64,000 nt of DNA from Paramacrobiotus metropolitanus (Eukaryota > Tardigrada > Eutardigrada > Parachela > Macrobiotidae). Numbering within the stretch: position 1 is the stretch's first letter; every line of letters starts with the position of its first letter. The notes under the pieces were generated by a model that saw nothing but the letters and a program-made list of their open reading frames with translations, was not told where the DNA came from and made no database searches. The stretch is taken from positions 1 to 64,000 of the forward strand of contig NW_026570446.1 in NCBI RefSeq assembly GCF_019649055.1, read 5' to 3'. The position numbers were made by a program, and so were the translations under genes. This document shows positions 1 through 15,708 of this stretch, one piece after another.

Positions 1-3000
1 AAAATCAGACAGAAAACGCCATCTCACTGGTTTTGACTCCTGACAGGTACCAAAAAATTTCACCAAACCCGCCAATTTTATCTTTATGAAGCACCAATTC
101 CAAAATTAGCCAAAAACGTTTTCCCATGCAGAAAAACGCGGGAATCGGACGCCGCAAAAATCAGACAGGATAAACGCCATCTCACCGGTTTTGACTCCCT
201 GACAGGTAAAAATTTCACCAAACCCGCCAATTTTATCTTTATGAAGCACCAATTCCAAAATTAGCCAAAAACGTTTTCCTATGCAGAAAAACGCGGGAAA
301 TCGGACGCCGCAAAATCAGACAGAAAAACGCCATCTCACCGGTTTTTGACTCACTTGACAATTTAAAAAAATTTTTACCAAACCCGCCAATTTTATCTTT
401 ATGAAGCACCAATTCCAAAATTAGCCAAAAAACGTTTTCCTATGCAGAAAAACGCGGGAAATCGGACGCCGCAAAAATCAAACAGAAAAACGCCATCTCA
501 CCGGTTTTTGACTCCCTTACAGTTAAAAAAATTTTTTACCAAACCCGCCAATTTTATCTTTATGAAGCACCAATTCCAAAATTAGCCAAAAAACGTTTTC
601 CTATGCAGAAAAACGCGGGGAATCGGACGCCGCAAAAATCAGACAGAAAAAACGCCATCTCACCGGTTTTGACTTCCTGACAGGTAAAAAAATTTTTACC
701 AAACCCGCCAATTTTATCTTTATGAAGCACCAATTCCAAAATTAGCCAAAAAACGTTTTCCTATGCAGAAAAACGCGGGAATCGGACGCCGCAAAATCAG
801 ACAGAAAACGCCATCTCACCGGTTTTGACTCCTGACAGGTAAAAAAATTTCACCAAACCCGCCAATTTTATCTTTATGAAGCACCAATTCCAAAATTAGC
901 CAAAAAACGTTTTCCTATGCAGAAAAACGCGGGGAATCGGACGCCGCAAAATCAGACAGATAAACGCCATCTCACCGGTTTTGACTCTGACAGGTAAAAA
1001 ATTTCACCAAACCCGCCAATTTTATCTTTATGAAGCACCAATTCCAAAATTAGCCAAAAACGTTTTCCTATGCAGAAAAACGCGGGGAATCGGACGCCGC
1101 AAAAATCAGACAGAAAAACGCCATCTCACCGGTTTTGACTCCCTGACAGGTAAAAAAAATTTCACCAAACCCGCCAATTTTATCTATATGAAGCACCAAT
1201 TCCAAAATTAGCCAAAAAACGTTTTCCTATGCAGAAAAACGCGGGGAATCGGACGCCGCAAAATCAGACAGATAAAAATGCCATCTCACCGGTTTTGACT
1301 CCCTGACAGGTAAAAAAATTTCACCAAACCCGCCAATTTTATCTTTATGAAGCACCAATTCCAAAATTAGCCAAAAACGTTTTCCTATGCAGAAAAACGC
1401 GGGAAATCGGACGCCGTAAAATCAGACAGAAAAACGCCATCTCACCGGTTTTGACTCGCTGACAATTAAAAAATTTTTACCAAACCCGCCAATTTTATCT
1501 TTATGAAGCACCAATTCCAAAATTAGCCAAAAACGTTTTCCTATGCAGAAAAACGCGGGGAATCGGACGCCGCAAAAATCAGACAGAAAAACGCCATCTC
1601 ACCGGTTTTTGACTCTGACAGGTAAAAAATTTCACCAAACCCGCCAATTTTATCTTTATGAAGCACCGATTCCAAAATTAGCCAAAAACGTTTTCCTATG
1701 CAGAAAAACGCGGGAATCGGACGCCGCAAAAATCAGACAGAAAAAACGCCATCTCACCGGTTTTTGACTCACTGACAGGTAAAAAATTTTTACCAAACCC
1801 GCCAATTTTATCTTTATGAAGCACCAATTCCAAAATTAGCCAAAAACGTTTTCCTATGCAGAAAAACGCGGGGAATCGGACGCCGCAAAAATCAGACAGA
1901 ATAAACGCCATCTCACCGGTTTTGACTCTGACAATTAAAAAATTTCACCAAACCCGCCAATTTTATCTTTATGAAGCACCAATTCCAAAATTAGCCAAAA
2001 AACGTTTTCCTATGCAGAAAAACGCGGGGAATCGGACGCCGCAAAATCAGACAGGATAAAAACGCCATCTCACCGGTTTTTGACTCACTGACAGGTAAAA
2101 AATTTTCACCAAACCCGCCAATTTTATCTTTATGAAGCACCAATTCCAAAATTAGCCAAAAACGTTTTCCTATGCAGAAAAACGCGGGAATCGGACGCCG
2201 CAAAAATCAGACAGAAAAACGCCATCTCACCGGTTTTGACTCTGACAAAAAATTTCACCAAACCCGCCAATTTTATCTTTATGAAGCACCAATTCCAAAA
2301 TTAGCCAAAAACGTTTTCCTATGCAGAAAAACGCGGGAAATCGGACGCCGCAAAAATCAGACAGAAAAACGCCATCTCACCGGTTTTTGACTCGCTGACA
2401 GGTAAAAAGAGTTTTTTACCAAACCCGCCAATTTTATCTTTATGAAGCACCAATTCCAAAATTAGCCAAAAACGTTTTCCTATGCAGAAAAACGCGGGGA
2501 ATCGGACGCCGCAAAAATCAGACAGGATAAAACGCCATCTCACCGGTTTTGACTCCCTGACAGGTAAAAAAATTTCACCAAACCCGCCAATTTTATCTTT
2601 ATGAAGCACCAATTCCAAAATTAGCCAAAAACGTTTTCCTATGCAGAAAAACGCGGGGGAATCGGACGCCGCAAAAATCAGACAGAAAAACGCCATCTCA
2701 CCGGTTTTTGACTCCTGACAATTAAAAAAATTTCACCAAACCCGCCAATTTTATCTTTATGAAGCACCAATTCCAAAATTAGCCAAAAAACGTTTTCCTA
2801 TGCAGAAAAACGCGGGGAATCGGACGCCGCAAAAATCAGACAGAAAAACGCCATCTCACCGGTTTTGACTCGCTGACAATTAAAAAATTTTTACCAAACC
2901 CGCCAATTTTATCTTTATGAAGCACCAATTCCAAAATTAGCCAAAAAACGTTTTCCTATGCAGAGAAACGCGGGGAATCGGACGCCGCAAAAATCAGACA

Positions 3001-6000
3001 GAATAAACGCCATCTCACCGGTTTTCGACTCCCTGACAGGTAAAAAAATTTCACCAAACCCGCCAATTTTATCTTTATGAAGCACCAATTCCAAAATTAG
3101 CCAAAAAACGTTTTCCCATGCAGAAAAACGCGGTAAATGGGACGCCGCAAAATCCAGACAGAAAAAACGCCATCTGACCGGTTTTTGACTCGCTGACAAT
3201 TAAAAAATGTTTTTTACCAAAGCCGCCAATTTTATCTTTATGAAGCACCAATTCCAAAATTAGCCAAAAAACGTTTTCCTATGCAGAAAAACGCGGGGAA
3301 TCGGACGCCGCAAAATCAGACAGGATAAAACGCCATCTCACCGGTTTTTGACTCCCTTGACAGTTAAAAAATTTCACCAAACCCGCCAATTTTATCTTTA
3401 TGAAGCACCAATTCCAAAATTAGCCAAAAACGTTTTCCTATGCAGAAAAACGCGGGAATCGGACGCCGCAAAAATCAGACAGAAAAACGCCATCTCACCG
3501 GTTTTTGACTCGCTGACAGGTAAAAAATTTCACCAAACCCGCCAATTTTATCTTTATGAAGCACCAATTCCAAAATTAGCCAAAAACGTTTTCCTATGCA
3601 GAAAAACGCGGGGAATCGGACGCCGCAAAATCAGACAGAAAAAACGCCATCTCACCGGTTTTTGACTCCCTGACAATTAAAAAAAGTTTTTTACCAAACC
3701 CGCCAATTTTATCTTTATGAAGCACCAATTCCAAAATTAGCCAAAAAACGTTTTCCTATGCAGAAAAACGCGGGGAATCGGACGCCGCAAAATCAAACAG
3801 AAAAAACGCCATCTCACCGGTTTTTGACTCCCTGACAGGTAAAAAAATTTCACCAAACCCGCCAATTTTATCTTTATGAAGCACCAATTCCAAAATTAGC
3901 CAAAAAACGTTTTCCTATGCAGAAAAACGCGGGGAATCGGACGCCGCAAAAATCAGACAGAAAAACGCCATTTCACCGGTTTTTGACTCCCTGACAGGTA
4001 AAAAAAGTTTTTTACCAAACCCGCCAATTTTATCTTTATGAAGCACCAATTCCAAAATTAGCCAAAAAACGTTTTCCTATGCAGAAAAACGCGGGAATCG
4101 GACGCCGCAAAAATCAGACTGAATAAACGCCATCTTACTGGTTTTTGACTACCTGACAGGTAAAAAAATTTAACCAAACCCGCCAATTTTATCTTTATGA
4201 AGCACCAATTCCAAAATTAGCCAAAAAACGTTTTCCTATGCAGAAAAACGCGGGAAATCGGACGCCGCAAAAATCAGACAGAAAAAACGCCATCTCACCG
4301 GTTTTTGACTCGCTGACAATTAAAAAAAGTTTTTTACCAAACCCGCCAATTTTATCTTTATGAAGCACCAATTCCAAAATTAGCCAAAAAACGTTTTCCT
4401 ATGCAGAAAAACGCGGGGAATCGGACGCCGCAAAAATCAGACAGAAAAAACGCCATCTTACCAGTTTTTGACTCGCTGACAATTAAAAAAATTTTTTACC
4501 AAACCCGCCAATTTTATCTTTATGAAGCACCAATTCCAAAATTAGCCAAAAAACGTTTTCCTATGCAGAAAAACGCGGGAATCGGACGCCGCAAAAATCA
4601 GACAGAAAAACGCCATCTCACCGGTTTTTGACTCGCTGACAATTAAAAAAAGTTTTTTACCAAACCCGCCAATTTTATCTTTATGAAGCACCAATTCCAA
4701 AATTAGCCAAAAAACGTTTTCCTATGCAGAAAAACGCGGGGAATCGGACGCCGCAAAATCAGACAGAAAAACGCCATCTCACCGGTTTTTGACTCCTTGA
4801 CAATTAAAAAAATTTCACCAAACCCGCCAATTTTATCTTTATGAAGCACCAATTCCAAAATTAGCCAAAAAACGTTTTCCTATGCAGAAAAACGCGGGAA
4901 TCGGACGCCGCAAAAATCAGACAGGATAAATGCCATCTCACCGGTTTTTGACTCCCTGACAGGTAAAAAAATTTCACCAAACCCGCCAATTTTATCTTTA
5001 TGAAGCACCAATTCCAAAATTAGCCAAAAAACGTTTTCCTATGCAGAAAAACGCGGGGAATCGGACGCCGCAAAATCAGACAGAAAAACGCCATCTCACC
5101 GGTTTTTGACTCGCTGACAATTAAAAAAAGTTTTTTACCAAACCCGCCAATTTTATCTTTATGAAGCACCAATTCCAAAATTAGCCAAAAAACGTTTTCC
5201 TATGCAGAAAAACGCGGGGAATCGGACGCCGCAAAATCAGACAGAAAAACGCCATCTCACCGGTTTTTGACTCCTTGACAGGTAAAAAATTTTCACCAAA
5301 CCCGCCAATTTTATCTTTATGAAGCACCAATTCCAAAATTAGCCAAAAACGTTTTCCTATGCAGAAAAACGCGGGGAATCGGACGCCGCAAAAATCAGAC
5401 AGAAAAACGCCATCTCACCGGTTTTTGACTCCCTGACAGGTAAAAAATTTCACCAAACCCGCCAATTTTATCTTTATGAAGCACCAATTCCAAAATTAGC
5501 CAAAAAACGTTTTCCTATGCAGAAAAACGCGGGAATCGGACGCCGCAAAATCAGACAGATAAAACGCCATCTCACCGGTTTTTGACTCCCTGACAATTAA
5601 AAAATGTTTTTACCAAACCCGCCAATTTTATCTTTATGAAGCACCAATTCCAAAATTAGCCAAAAAACGTTTTCCTATGCAGAAAAACGCGGGGAATCGG
5701 ACGCCGCAAAATCAGACAGGATAAACGCCATCTCACCGGTTTTTGACTCTGACAGGTAAAAAAATTTTTACCAAACCCGCCAATTTTATCTTTATGAAGC
5801 ACCAATTCCAAAATTAGCCAAAAACGTTTTCCTATGCAGAAAAACGCGGGAATCGGACGCCGCAAAAATCAGACAGATAAAACGCCATCTCACCGGTTTT
5901 TGACTCCCTGACAATTAAAAAATGTTTTTACCAAACCCGCCAATTTTATCTTTATGAAGCACCAATTCCAAAATTAGCCAAAAACGTTTTCCTATGCAGA

Positions 6001-9000
6001 AAAACGCGGGGAATCGGACGCCGCAAAAATCAGACAGAAAAAACGCCATCTCACCGGTTTTTGACTCCTGACAGGTAAAAAATTTCACCAAACCCGCCAA
6101 TTTTATCTTTATGAAGCACCAATTCCAAAATTAGCCAAAAACGTTTTCCTATGCAGAAAAACGCGGGGAATCGGACGCCGCAAAATCAGACAGATAAAAC
6201 GCCATCTCACCGGTTTTGACTCCTTGACAATTAAAAAATTTTCACCAAACCCGCCAATTTTATCTTTATGAAGCACCAATTCCAAAATTAGCCAAAAAAC
6301 GTTTTCCTATGCAGAAAAACGCGGGAATCGGACGCCGCAAAAATCAGACAGAAAAACGCCATCTCACCGGTTTTTGACTCGCTGACAATTAAAAAATGTT
6401 TTTACCAAACCCGCCAATTTTATCTTTATGAAGCACCAATTCCAAAATTAGCCAAAAAACGTTTTCCTATGCAGAAAAACGCGGGGAATCGGACGCCGCA
6501 AAAATCAGACAGAATAAACGCCATCTCACCGGTTTTTGACTCCCTGACAATTAAAAAATTTTTACCAAACCCGCCAATTTTATCTTTATGAAGCACCAAT
6601 TCCAAAATTAGCCAAAAAACGTTTTCCTATGCAGAAAAACGCGGGGAATCGGACGCCGCAAAAATCAGACAGAAAAACGCCATCTCACCGGTTTTTGACT
6701 CCCTGACAAATTAAAAAATTTCACCAAACCCGCCAATTTTATCTTTATGAAGCACCAATTCCAAAATTAGCCAAAAAACGTTTTCCTATGCAGAAAAACG
6801 CGGGGAATCGGACGCCGCAAAAATCAGACAGGATAAATGCCATCTCACCGGTTTTTGACTCCCTGACAATTAAAAAAGTTTTACCAAACCCGCCAATTTT
6901 ATCTTTATGAAGCACCAATTCCAAAATTAGCCAAAAAACGTTTTCCTATGCAGAAAAACGCGGGGAATCGGACGCCGCAAAAATCAGACAGAAAAAAAGC
7001 CATTTCACCGGTTTTTGACTCCCTGACAGGTAAAAAATTTCACCAAACCCGCCAATTTTATCTTTATGAAGCACCAATTCCAAAATTAGCCAAAAAACGT
7101 TTTCCTATGCAGAAAAACGCGGGAATCGGACGCCGCAAAAATCAAACAGAAAAACGCCATCTCACCGGTTTTGACTCCCTTGACAATTATAAAAAATTTT
7201 CACCAAACCCGCCAATTTTATCTTTATGAAGCACCAATTCCAAAATTAGCCAAAAACGTTTTCCTATGCAGAAAAACGCGGGGAATCGGACGCCGCAAAA
7301 ATCAGACAGGATAAAACGCCATCTCACCGGTTTTTGACTCCCTTGACAGGTAAAAAATTTCACCAAACCCGCCAATTTTATCTATATGAAGCACCAATTC
7401 CAAAATTAGCCAAAAAACGTTTTCCTATGCAAAAAAACGCGGGGAATCGGACGCCGCAAAAATCAGACAGAAGAAATGCCATCTCACTGGTTTTTGCTCG
7501 CTGACAATTAAAAAAGTTTTTTACCAAACCCGCCAATTTTATCTTTATGAAGCATCAATTCCAAAATTAGCGAAAAAACGTTTTCCTATGCAATAAAACG
7601 CGAGGAATCGGACGCCGCAAAAATCAGACAGAATAAACGCCATCTCACTGGTTTTTGACTCCCTTACAGGTAAAAAAAGTTTTTTACCAAACCCGCCAAT
7701 TTTATCTATATGAAGCACCAATTCCAAAATTAGCCAAAAAACGTTTTCCTATGCAGAAAAACGCGGGGAATCGGACGCCGCAAAAATCAGACAGGATAAA
7801 TGCCATCTCACCGGTTTTTGACTCCCTGACAATTAAAAAAAGTTTTTTACCAAACCCGCCAATTTTATCTTTATGAAGCACCAATTCCAAAATTTGCCAA
7901 AAAACGTTTTCCTATGCAGAAAAACGCGGGGAATCGGACGCCGCAAAAATCAGACAGAAAAAACGCCATCTCACCGGTTTTTGACTCGCTGACAATTAAA
8001 AAAAGTTTTTTACCAAACCCGCCAATTTTATCTTTATGAAGCACCAATTCCAAAATTAGCCAAAAACGTTTTCCTATGCAGAAAAACGCGGGGAATCGGA
8101 CGCCGCAAAAATCAGACAGAAAAACGCCATCTCACCGGTTTTTGACTCCCTGACAATTAAAAAAATTTCACCAAACCCGCCAATTTTATCTTTATGAAGC
8201 ACCAATTCCAAAATTAGCCAAAAAACGTTTTCCTATGCAGAAAAACGCGGGGAATCGGACGCCGCAAAATCAGACAGAAAAACGCCATCTCACCGGTTTT
8301 TGACTCCTTGACAATTAAAAAATTTTCACCAAACCCGCCAATTTTATCTTTATGAAGCACCAATTCCAAAATTAGCCAAAAAACGTTTTCCTATGCAGAA
8401 AAACGCGGGGAATCGGACGCCGCAAAAATCAGACAGATAAACGCCATCTCACCGGTTTTTGACTCCCTTGACAGGTAAAAAAATTTCACCAAACCCGCCA
8501 ATTTTATCTTTATGAAGCACCAATTCCAAAATTAGCCAAAAAACGTTTTCCTATGCAGAAAAACGCGGGAATCGGACGCCGCAAAAATCAGACAGATAAA
8601 CGCCATCTCACCGGTTTTTGACTCGCTGACAATTAAAAAAATGTTTTTACCAAACCCGCCAATTTTATCTTTATGAAGCACCAATTCCAAAATTAGCCAA
8701 AAACGTTTTCCTATGCAGAAAAACGCGGGAATCGGACGCCGCAAAAATCAGACAGAAAAACGCCATCTCACCGGTTTTTGACTCGCTGACAATTAAAAAA
8801 AGTTTTTTACCAAACCCGCCAATTTTATCTTTATGAAGCACCAATTCCAAAATTAGCCAAAAACGTTTTCCTATGCAGAAAAACGCGGGAATCGGACGCC
8901 GCAAAAATCAGACAGAATAAACGCCATCTCACCGGTTTTTGACTCCCTGACAGTTAAAAAATTTTCACCAAACCCGCCAATTTTATCTTTATGAAGCACC

Positions 9001-12000
9001 AATTCCAAAATTAGCCAAAAAACGTTTTCCTATGCAGAAAAACGCGGGAATCGGACGCCGCAAAAATCAGACAGAAAAACGCCATCTCACCGGTTTTTGA
9101 CTCGCTGACAATTAAAAAAATTTTACCAAACCCGCCAATTTTATCTTTATGAAGCACCAATTCCAAAATTAGCCAAAAACGTTTTCCTATGCAGAAAAAC
9201 GCGGGGAATCGGACGCCGCAAAAATCAGACAGAATAAACGCCATCTCACCGGTTTTTGACTCCTTGACAATTAAAAAATGTTTTACCAAACCCGCCAATT
9301 TTATCTTTATGAAGCACCAATTCCAAAATTAGCCAAAAAACGTTTTCCTATGCAGAAAAACGCGGGAATCGGACGCCGCAAAAATCAGACAGATAAACGC
9401 CATCTCACCGGTTTTTGACTCACTGACAGGTAAAAAATTTCACCAAACCCGCCAATTTTATCTTTATGAAGCACCAATTCCAAAATTAGCCAAAAAACGT
9501 TTTCCTATGCAGAAAAACGCGGGAATCGGACGCCGCAAAAATCAGACAGATAAAACGCCATCTCACCGGTTTTTGACTCTGACAATTAAAAAATGTTTTT
9601 ACCAAACCCGCCAATTTTATCTTTATGAAGCACCAATTCCAAAATTAGCCAAAAAACGTTTTCCTATGCAGAAAAACGCGGGGAATCGGACGCCGCAAAA
9701 ATCAGACAGAAAAAACGCCATCTCACCGGTTTTTGACTCCCTTGACAATTAAAAAAATTTTCACCAAACCCGCCAATTTTATCTTTATGAAGCACCAATT
9801 CCAAAATTAGCCAAAAACGTTTTCCTATGCAGAAAAACGCGGGGAATCGGACGCCGCAAAAATCAGACAGATAAACGCCATCTCACCGGTTTTGACTCCT
9901 GACAATTAAAAAATGTTTTTACCAAACCCGCCAATTTTATCTTTATGAAGCACCAATTCCAAAATTAGCCAAAAAACGTTTTCCTATGCAAAAAAACGCG
10001 GAGAATCGGACGCCGTAAAAATCAGACAGAAAAAACGCCATCTCACCGGTTTTTGACTCGCTGACAATTAAAAAAATTTCACCAAACCCGCCAATTTTAT
10101 CTTTATGAAGCACCGATTCCAAAATTAGCCAAAAACGTTTTCCTATGCAGAAAAACGCGGGGAATCGGACGCCGCAAAAATCAGACAGGATAAAACGCCA
10201 TTTCACCGGTTTTTGACTCCCTGACAGGTAAAAAATTTTCACCAAACCCGCCAATTTTATCTTTATGAAGCACCAATTCCAAAATTAGCCAAAAAACGTT
10301 TTCCTATGCAGAAAAACGCGGGGAATCGGACGCCGCAAAAATCAGACAGAAAAACGCCATCTCACCGGTTTTGACTCGCTGACAATTAAAAAAGTTTTTT
10401 ACCAAACCCGCCAATTTTATCTTTATGAAGCACCAATTCCAAAATTAGCCAAAAAACGTTTTCCTATGCAGAAAAACGCGGGAATCGGACGCCGCAAAAA
10501 TCAGACTGAATAAACGCCATCTCACTGGTTTTTGACTCCCTGACAGGTAAAAAAATTTCACCAAACCCGCCAATTTTATCTTTATGAAGCACCAATTCCA
10601 AAATTAGCCAAAAAACGTTTTCCTATGCAGAAAAACGCGGGGAATCGGACGCCGCAAAATCAGACAGAAAAACGCCATCTCACCGGTTTTTGACTCGCCT
10701 GACAATTAAAAAATTTTCACCAAACCCGCCAATTTTATCTTTATGAAGCACCAATTCCAAAATTAGCCAAAAAACGTTTTCCTATGCAGAAAAACGCGGG
10801 AATCGGACGCCGCAAAAATCAGACAGAAAAACGCCATCTCACCGGTTTTTGACTCCCTGACAGTAAAAAAATTTCACCAAACCCGCCAATTTTATCTTTA
10901 TGAAGCACCAATTCCAAAATTAGCCAAAAACGTTTTCCTATGCAGAAAAACGCGGGAATCGGACGCCGCAAAAATCAGACAGAAAAACGCCATCTCACCG
11001 GTTTTTGACTCGCCTGACAATTAAAAAATGTTTTACCAAACCCGCCAATTTTATCTTTATGAAGCACCAATTCCAAAATTAGCCAAAAACGTTTTCCTAT
11101 GCAGAAAAACGCGGGAATCGGACGCCGCAAAAATCAGACAGAAAAAACGCCATTTCACCGGTTTTTGACTCTGACAGGTAAAAAAAGTTTTTTACCAAAC
11201 CCGCCAATTTTATCTTTATGAAGCACCAATTCCAAAATTTGCCAAAAAACGTTTTCCTATGCAGAAAAACGCGGGGAATCGGACGCCGCAAAAATCAGAC
11301 AGATAAACGCCATCTCACCGGTTTTGACTCCCTGACAATTAAAAAATGTTTTTACCAAACCCGCCAATTTTATCTTTATGAAGCACCAATTCCAAAATTA
11401 GCCAAAAACGTTTTCCTATGCAGAAAAACGCGGGGAATCGGACGCCGCAAAATCAGACAGATAAACGCCATCTCACCGGTTTTGACTCCTGACAATTAAA
11501 AAAAATTTTACCAAACCCGCCAATTTTATCTTTATGAAGCACCAATTCCAAAATTAGCCAAAAAACGTTTTCCTATGCAAAAAAACGCGGAGAATCAGAC
11601 GCCGCAAAAATCGGACAGAAAAAACGCCATCTCACCGGTTTTTGACTCGCTGACAATTAAAAAATGTTTTTTACCAAACCCGCCAATTTTATCTTTATGA
11701 AGCACCAATTCCAAAATTAGCCAAAAAACGTTTTCCTATGCAGAAAAACGCGGGAATCGGACGCCGCAAAAATCAGACTGAATAAACGCCATCTCACCGG
11801 TTTTGACTCCTTGACAGATAAAAAAATTTTCACCAAACCCGCCAATTTTATCTTTATGAAGCACCAATTCCAAAATTAGCCAAAAAACGTTTTCCTATGC
11901 AGAAAAACGCGGGGAATCGGACGCCGCAAAAATCAGACAGAAAAACGCCATCTCACCGGTTTTTGACTCGCTGACAATTAAAAAATGTTTTACCAAACCC

Positions 12001-15000
12001 GCCAATTTTATCTATATGAAGCACCAATTCCAAAATTAGCCAAAAAACGTTTTCCTATGCAGAAAAACGCGGGGAATCGGACGCCGCAAAAATCAGACAG
12101 GATAAATGCCATCTCACCGGTTTTGACTCCCTGACAGGTAAAAAAAATTTCACCAAACCCGCCAATTTTATCTATATGAAGCACCAATTCCAAAATTAGC
12201 CAAAAAACGTTTTCCTATGCAAAAAAACGCGGGGAATTGGACGCCGCAAAAATCAGACAGAATAAATGCCATCTCACCGGTTTTTGACTCGCCTGACAAT
12301 TAAAAAATTTTTACCAAACCCGCCAATTTTATCTTTATGAAGCACCAATTCCAAAATTAGCCAAAAAACGTTTTCCTATGCAGAAAAACGCGGGGAATCG
12401 GACGCCGCAAAAATCAGACAGAAGAAACGCCATCTCACTGGTTTTTGACTCCTTACAATTAAAAAAATGTTTTTACCAAACCCGCCAATTTTATCTTTAT
12501 GAAGCACCAATTCCAAAATTAGCCAAAAACGTTTTCCTATGCAGAAAAACGCGGGGAATCGGACGCCGCAAAAATCAGACAGGATAAACGCCATCTCACC
12601 GGTTTTGACTCTGACAATTAAAAAAATTTTTACCAAACCCGCCAATTTTATCTTTATGAAGCACCAATTCCAAAATTAGCCAAAAAACGTTTTCCTATGC
12701 AGAAAAACGCGGGGAATCGGACGCCGCAAAAATCAGACAGGATAAACGCCATCTCACCGGTTTTTGACTCCCTGACAGGTAAAAAAAGTTTTTACCAAAC
12801 CCGCCAATTTTATCTTTATGAAGCACCAATTCCAAAATTAGCCAAAAAACGTTTTCCTATGCAGAAAAACGCGGGGAATCGGACGCCGCAAAAATCAGAC
12901 AGGATAAACGCCATCTCACCGGTTTTTGACTCCCTTGACAATTAAAAAATTTTTACCAAACCCGCCAATTTTATCTTTATGAAGCACCAATTCCAAAATT
13001 AGCCAAAAAACGTTTTCCTATGCAGAAAAACGCGGGGAATCGGACGCCGCAAAAATCAGACAGGATAAATGCCATCTCACCGGTTTTTGACTCCCTGACA
13101 GGTAAAAAAATTTTCACCAAACCCGCCAATTTTATCTTTATGAAGCACCAATTCCAAAATTAGCCAAAAAACGTTTTCCTATGCAGAAAAACGCGGGGAA
13201 TCGGACGCCGCAAAAATCAGACAGAATAAACGCCATCTCACCGGTTTTTGCTCGCTGACAATTAAAAAAGTTTTTTACCAAACCCGCCAATTTTATCTAT
13301 ATGAAGCACCAATTCCAAAATTAGCCAAAAAACGTTTTCCTATGCAGAAAAACGCGGGGAATCGGACGCCGCAAAAATCAGACAGAATAAACGCCATCTC
13401 ACCGGTTTTTGACTCCCTGACAGGTAAAAAAATTTCACCAAACCCGCCAATTTTATCTTTATGAAGCACCAATTCCAAAATTAGCCAAAAAACGTTTTCC
13501 TATGCAGAAAAACGCGGGGAATCGGACGCCGCAAAAATCAGACAGAAGAAACGCCATCTCACCGGTTTTTGACTCGCTGACAATTAAAAAAGTTTTTTAC
13601 CAAACCCGCCAATTTTATCTTTATGAAGCACCAATTCCAAAATTAGCCAAAAAACGTTTTCCTATGCAGAAAAACGCAGGGAATCGGACGCCGCAAAAAT
13701 CAGACAGAATAAACGCCATCTCACCGGTTTTGACTCCCTGACAGGTAAAAAAATTTCACCAAACCCGCCAATTTTATCTTTATGAAGCACCAATTCCAAA
13801 ATTAGCCAAAAACGTTTTCCTATGCAGAAAAACGCGGGGAATCGGACGCCGCAAAAATCAGACAGAATAAACGCCATCTCACCGGTTTTTGACTCGCTGA
13901 CAATTAAAAAATGTTTTTTACCAAACCCGCCAATTTTATCTTTATGAAGCACCAATTCCAAAATTAGCCAAAAACGTTTTCCTATGCAGAAAAACGCGGG
14001 GAATCGGACGCCGCAAAAATCAGACAGGATAAATGCCATCTCACCGGTTTTTGACTCCCTGACAATTAAAAAAATTTCACCAAACCCGCCAATTTTATCT
14101 TTATGAAGCACCAATTCCAAAATTAGCCAAAAAACGTTTTCCTATGCAGAAAAACGCGGGGAATCGGACGCCGCAAAAATCAGACAGGATAAATGCCATC
14201 TCACCGGTTTTTGACTCCCTGACAATTAAAAAAAGTTTTTTACCAAACCCGCCAATTTTATCTTTATGAAGCACCAATTCCAAAATTAGCCAAAAAACGT
14301 TTTCCTATGCAGAAAAACGCGGGAATCGGACGCCGCAAAAATCAGACAGAAAAACGCCATCTCACCGGTTTTGACTCGCTGACAATTAAAAAAAGTTTTT
14401 ACCAAACCCGCCAATTTTATCTTTATGAAGCACCAATTCCAAAATTAGCCAAAAAACGTTTTCCTATGCAGAAAAACGCGGGGAATCGGACGCCGCAAAA
14501 ATCAGACAGGATAAATGCCATCTCACCGGTTTTTGACTCCCTGACAGGTAAAAAATTTCACCAAACCCGCCAATTTTATCTTTATGAAGCACCAATTCCA
14601 AAATTAGCCAAAAACGTTTTCCTATGCAGAAAAACGCGGGGAATCGGACGCCGCAAAAATCAGACAGGATAAACGCCATCTCACCGGTTTTTGACTCCCT
14701 TACAATTAAAAAAAGTTTTTTACCAAACCCGCCAATTTTATCTTTATGAAGCACCAATTCCAAAATTAGCCAAAAAACGTTTTCCTATGCAGAAAAACGC
14801 GGGGAATCGGACGCCGCAAAAATCAGACAGTATAAATGCCATCTCACCGGTTTTTGACTCACTGACAGGTAAAAAAATTTCACCAAACCCGCCAATTTTA
14901 TCTTTATGAAGCACCAATTCCAAAATTAGCCAAAAAACGTTTTCCTATGCAGAAAAACGCGGGGAATCGGACGCCGCAAAAATCGGACAGAAAAACGCCA

Positions 15001-15708
15001 TCTCACCGGTTTTTGACTCGCTGACAATTAAAAAATGTTTTACCAAACCCGCCAATTTTATCTTTATGAAGCACCAATTCCAAAATTAGCCAAAAAACGT
15101 TTTCCTATGCAGAAAAACGCGGGGAATCGGACGCCGGAAAAATCAGACTGAATAAACGCCATCTCACTGGTTTTTGACTCCCTTACAATTAAAAAAATTT
15201 CACCAAACCCGCCAATTTTATCTTTATGAAGCACCAATTCCAAAATTAGCCAAAAAACGTTTTCCTATGCAGAAAAACGCGGGGAATCGGACGCCGCAAA
15301 AATCAGACAGTATAAATGCCATCTGACCGGTTTTTGACTTGCTGACAATTAAAAAATGTTTTTTACCAAACCCGCCAATTTTATCTTTATGAAGCACCAA
15401 TTCCAAAATTAGCCAAAAAACGTTTTCCTATGCAGAAAAACGCGGGAATCGGACGCCGCAAAAATCAGACAGGATAAATGCCATCTCACCGGTTTTTGAC
15501 TCCCTTACAGGTAAAAAAAGTTTTTTACCAAACCCGCCAATTTTATCTATATGAAGCACCAATTCCAAAATTAGCCAAAAAACGTTTTCCTATGCAGGAA
15601 AACGCGGGGAATCGGACGCCGCAAAAATCAGACAGGATAAATACCATCTCACCGGTTTTTGACTCCCTGACAAGTAAAAAAATTTCACCAAACCCGCCAA
15701 TTTTATCT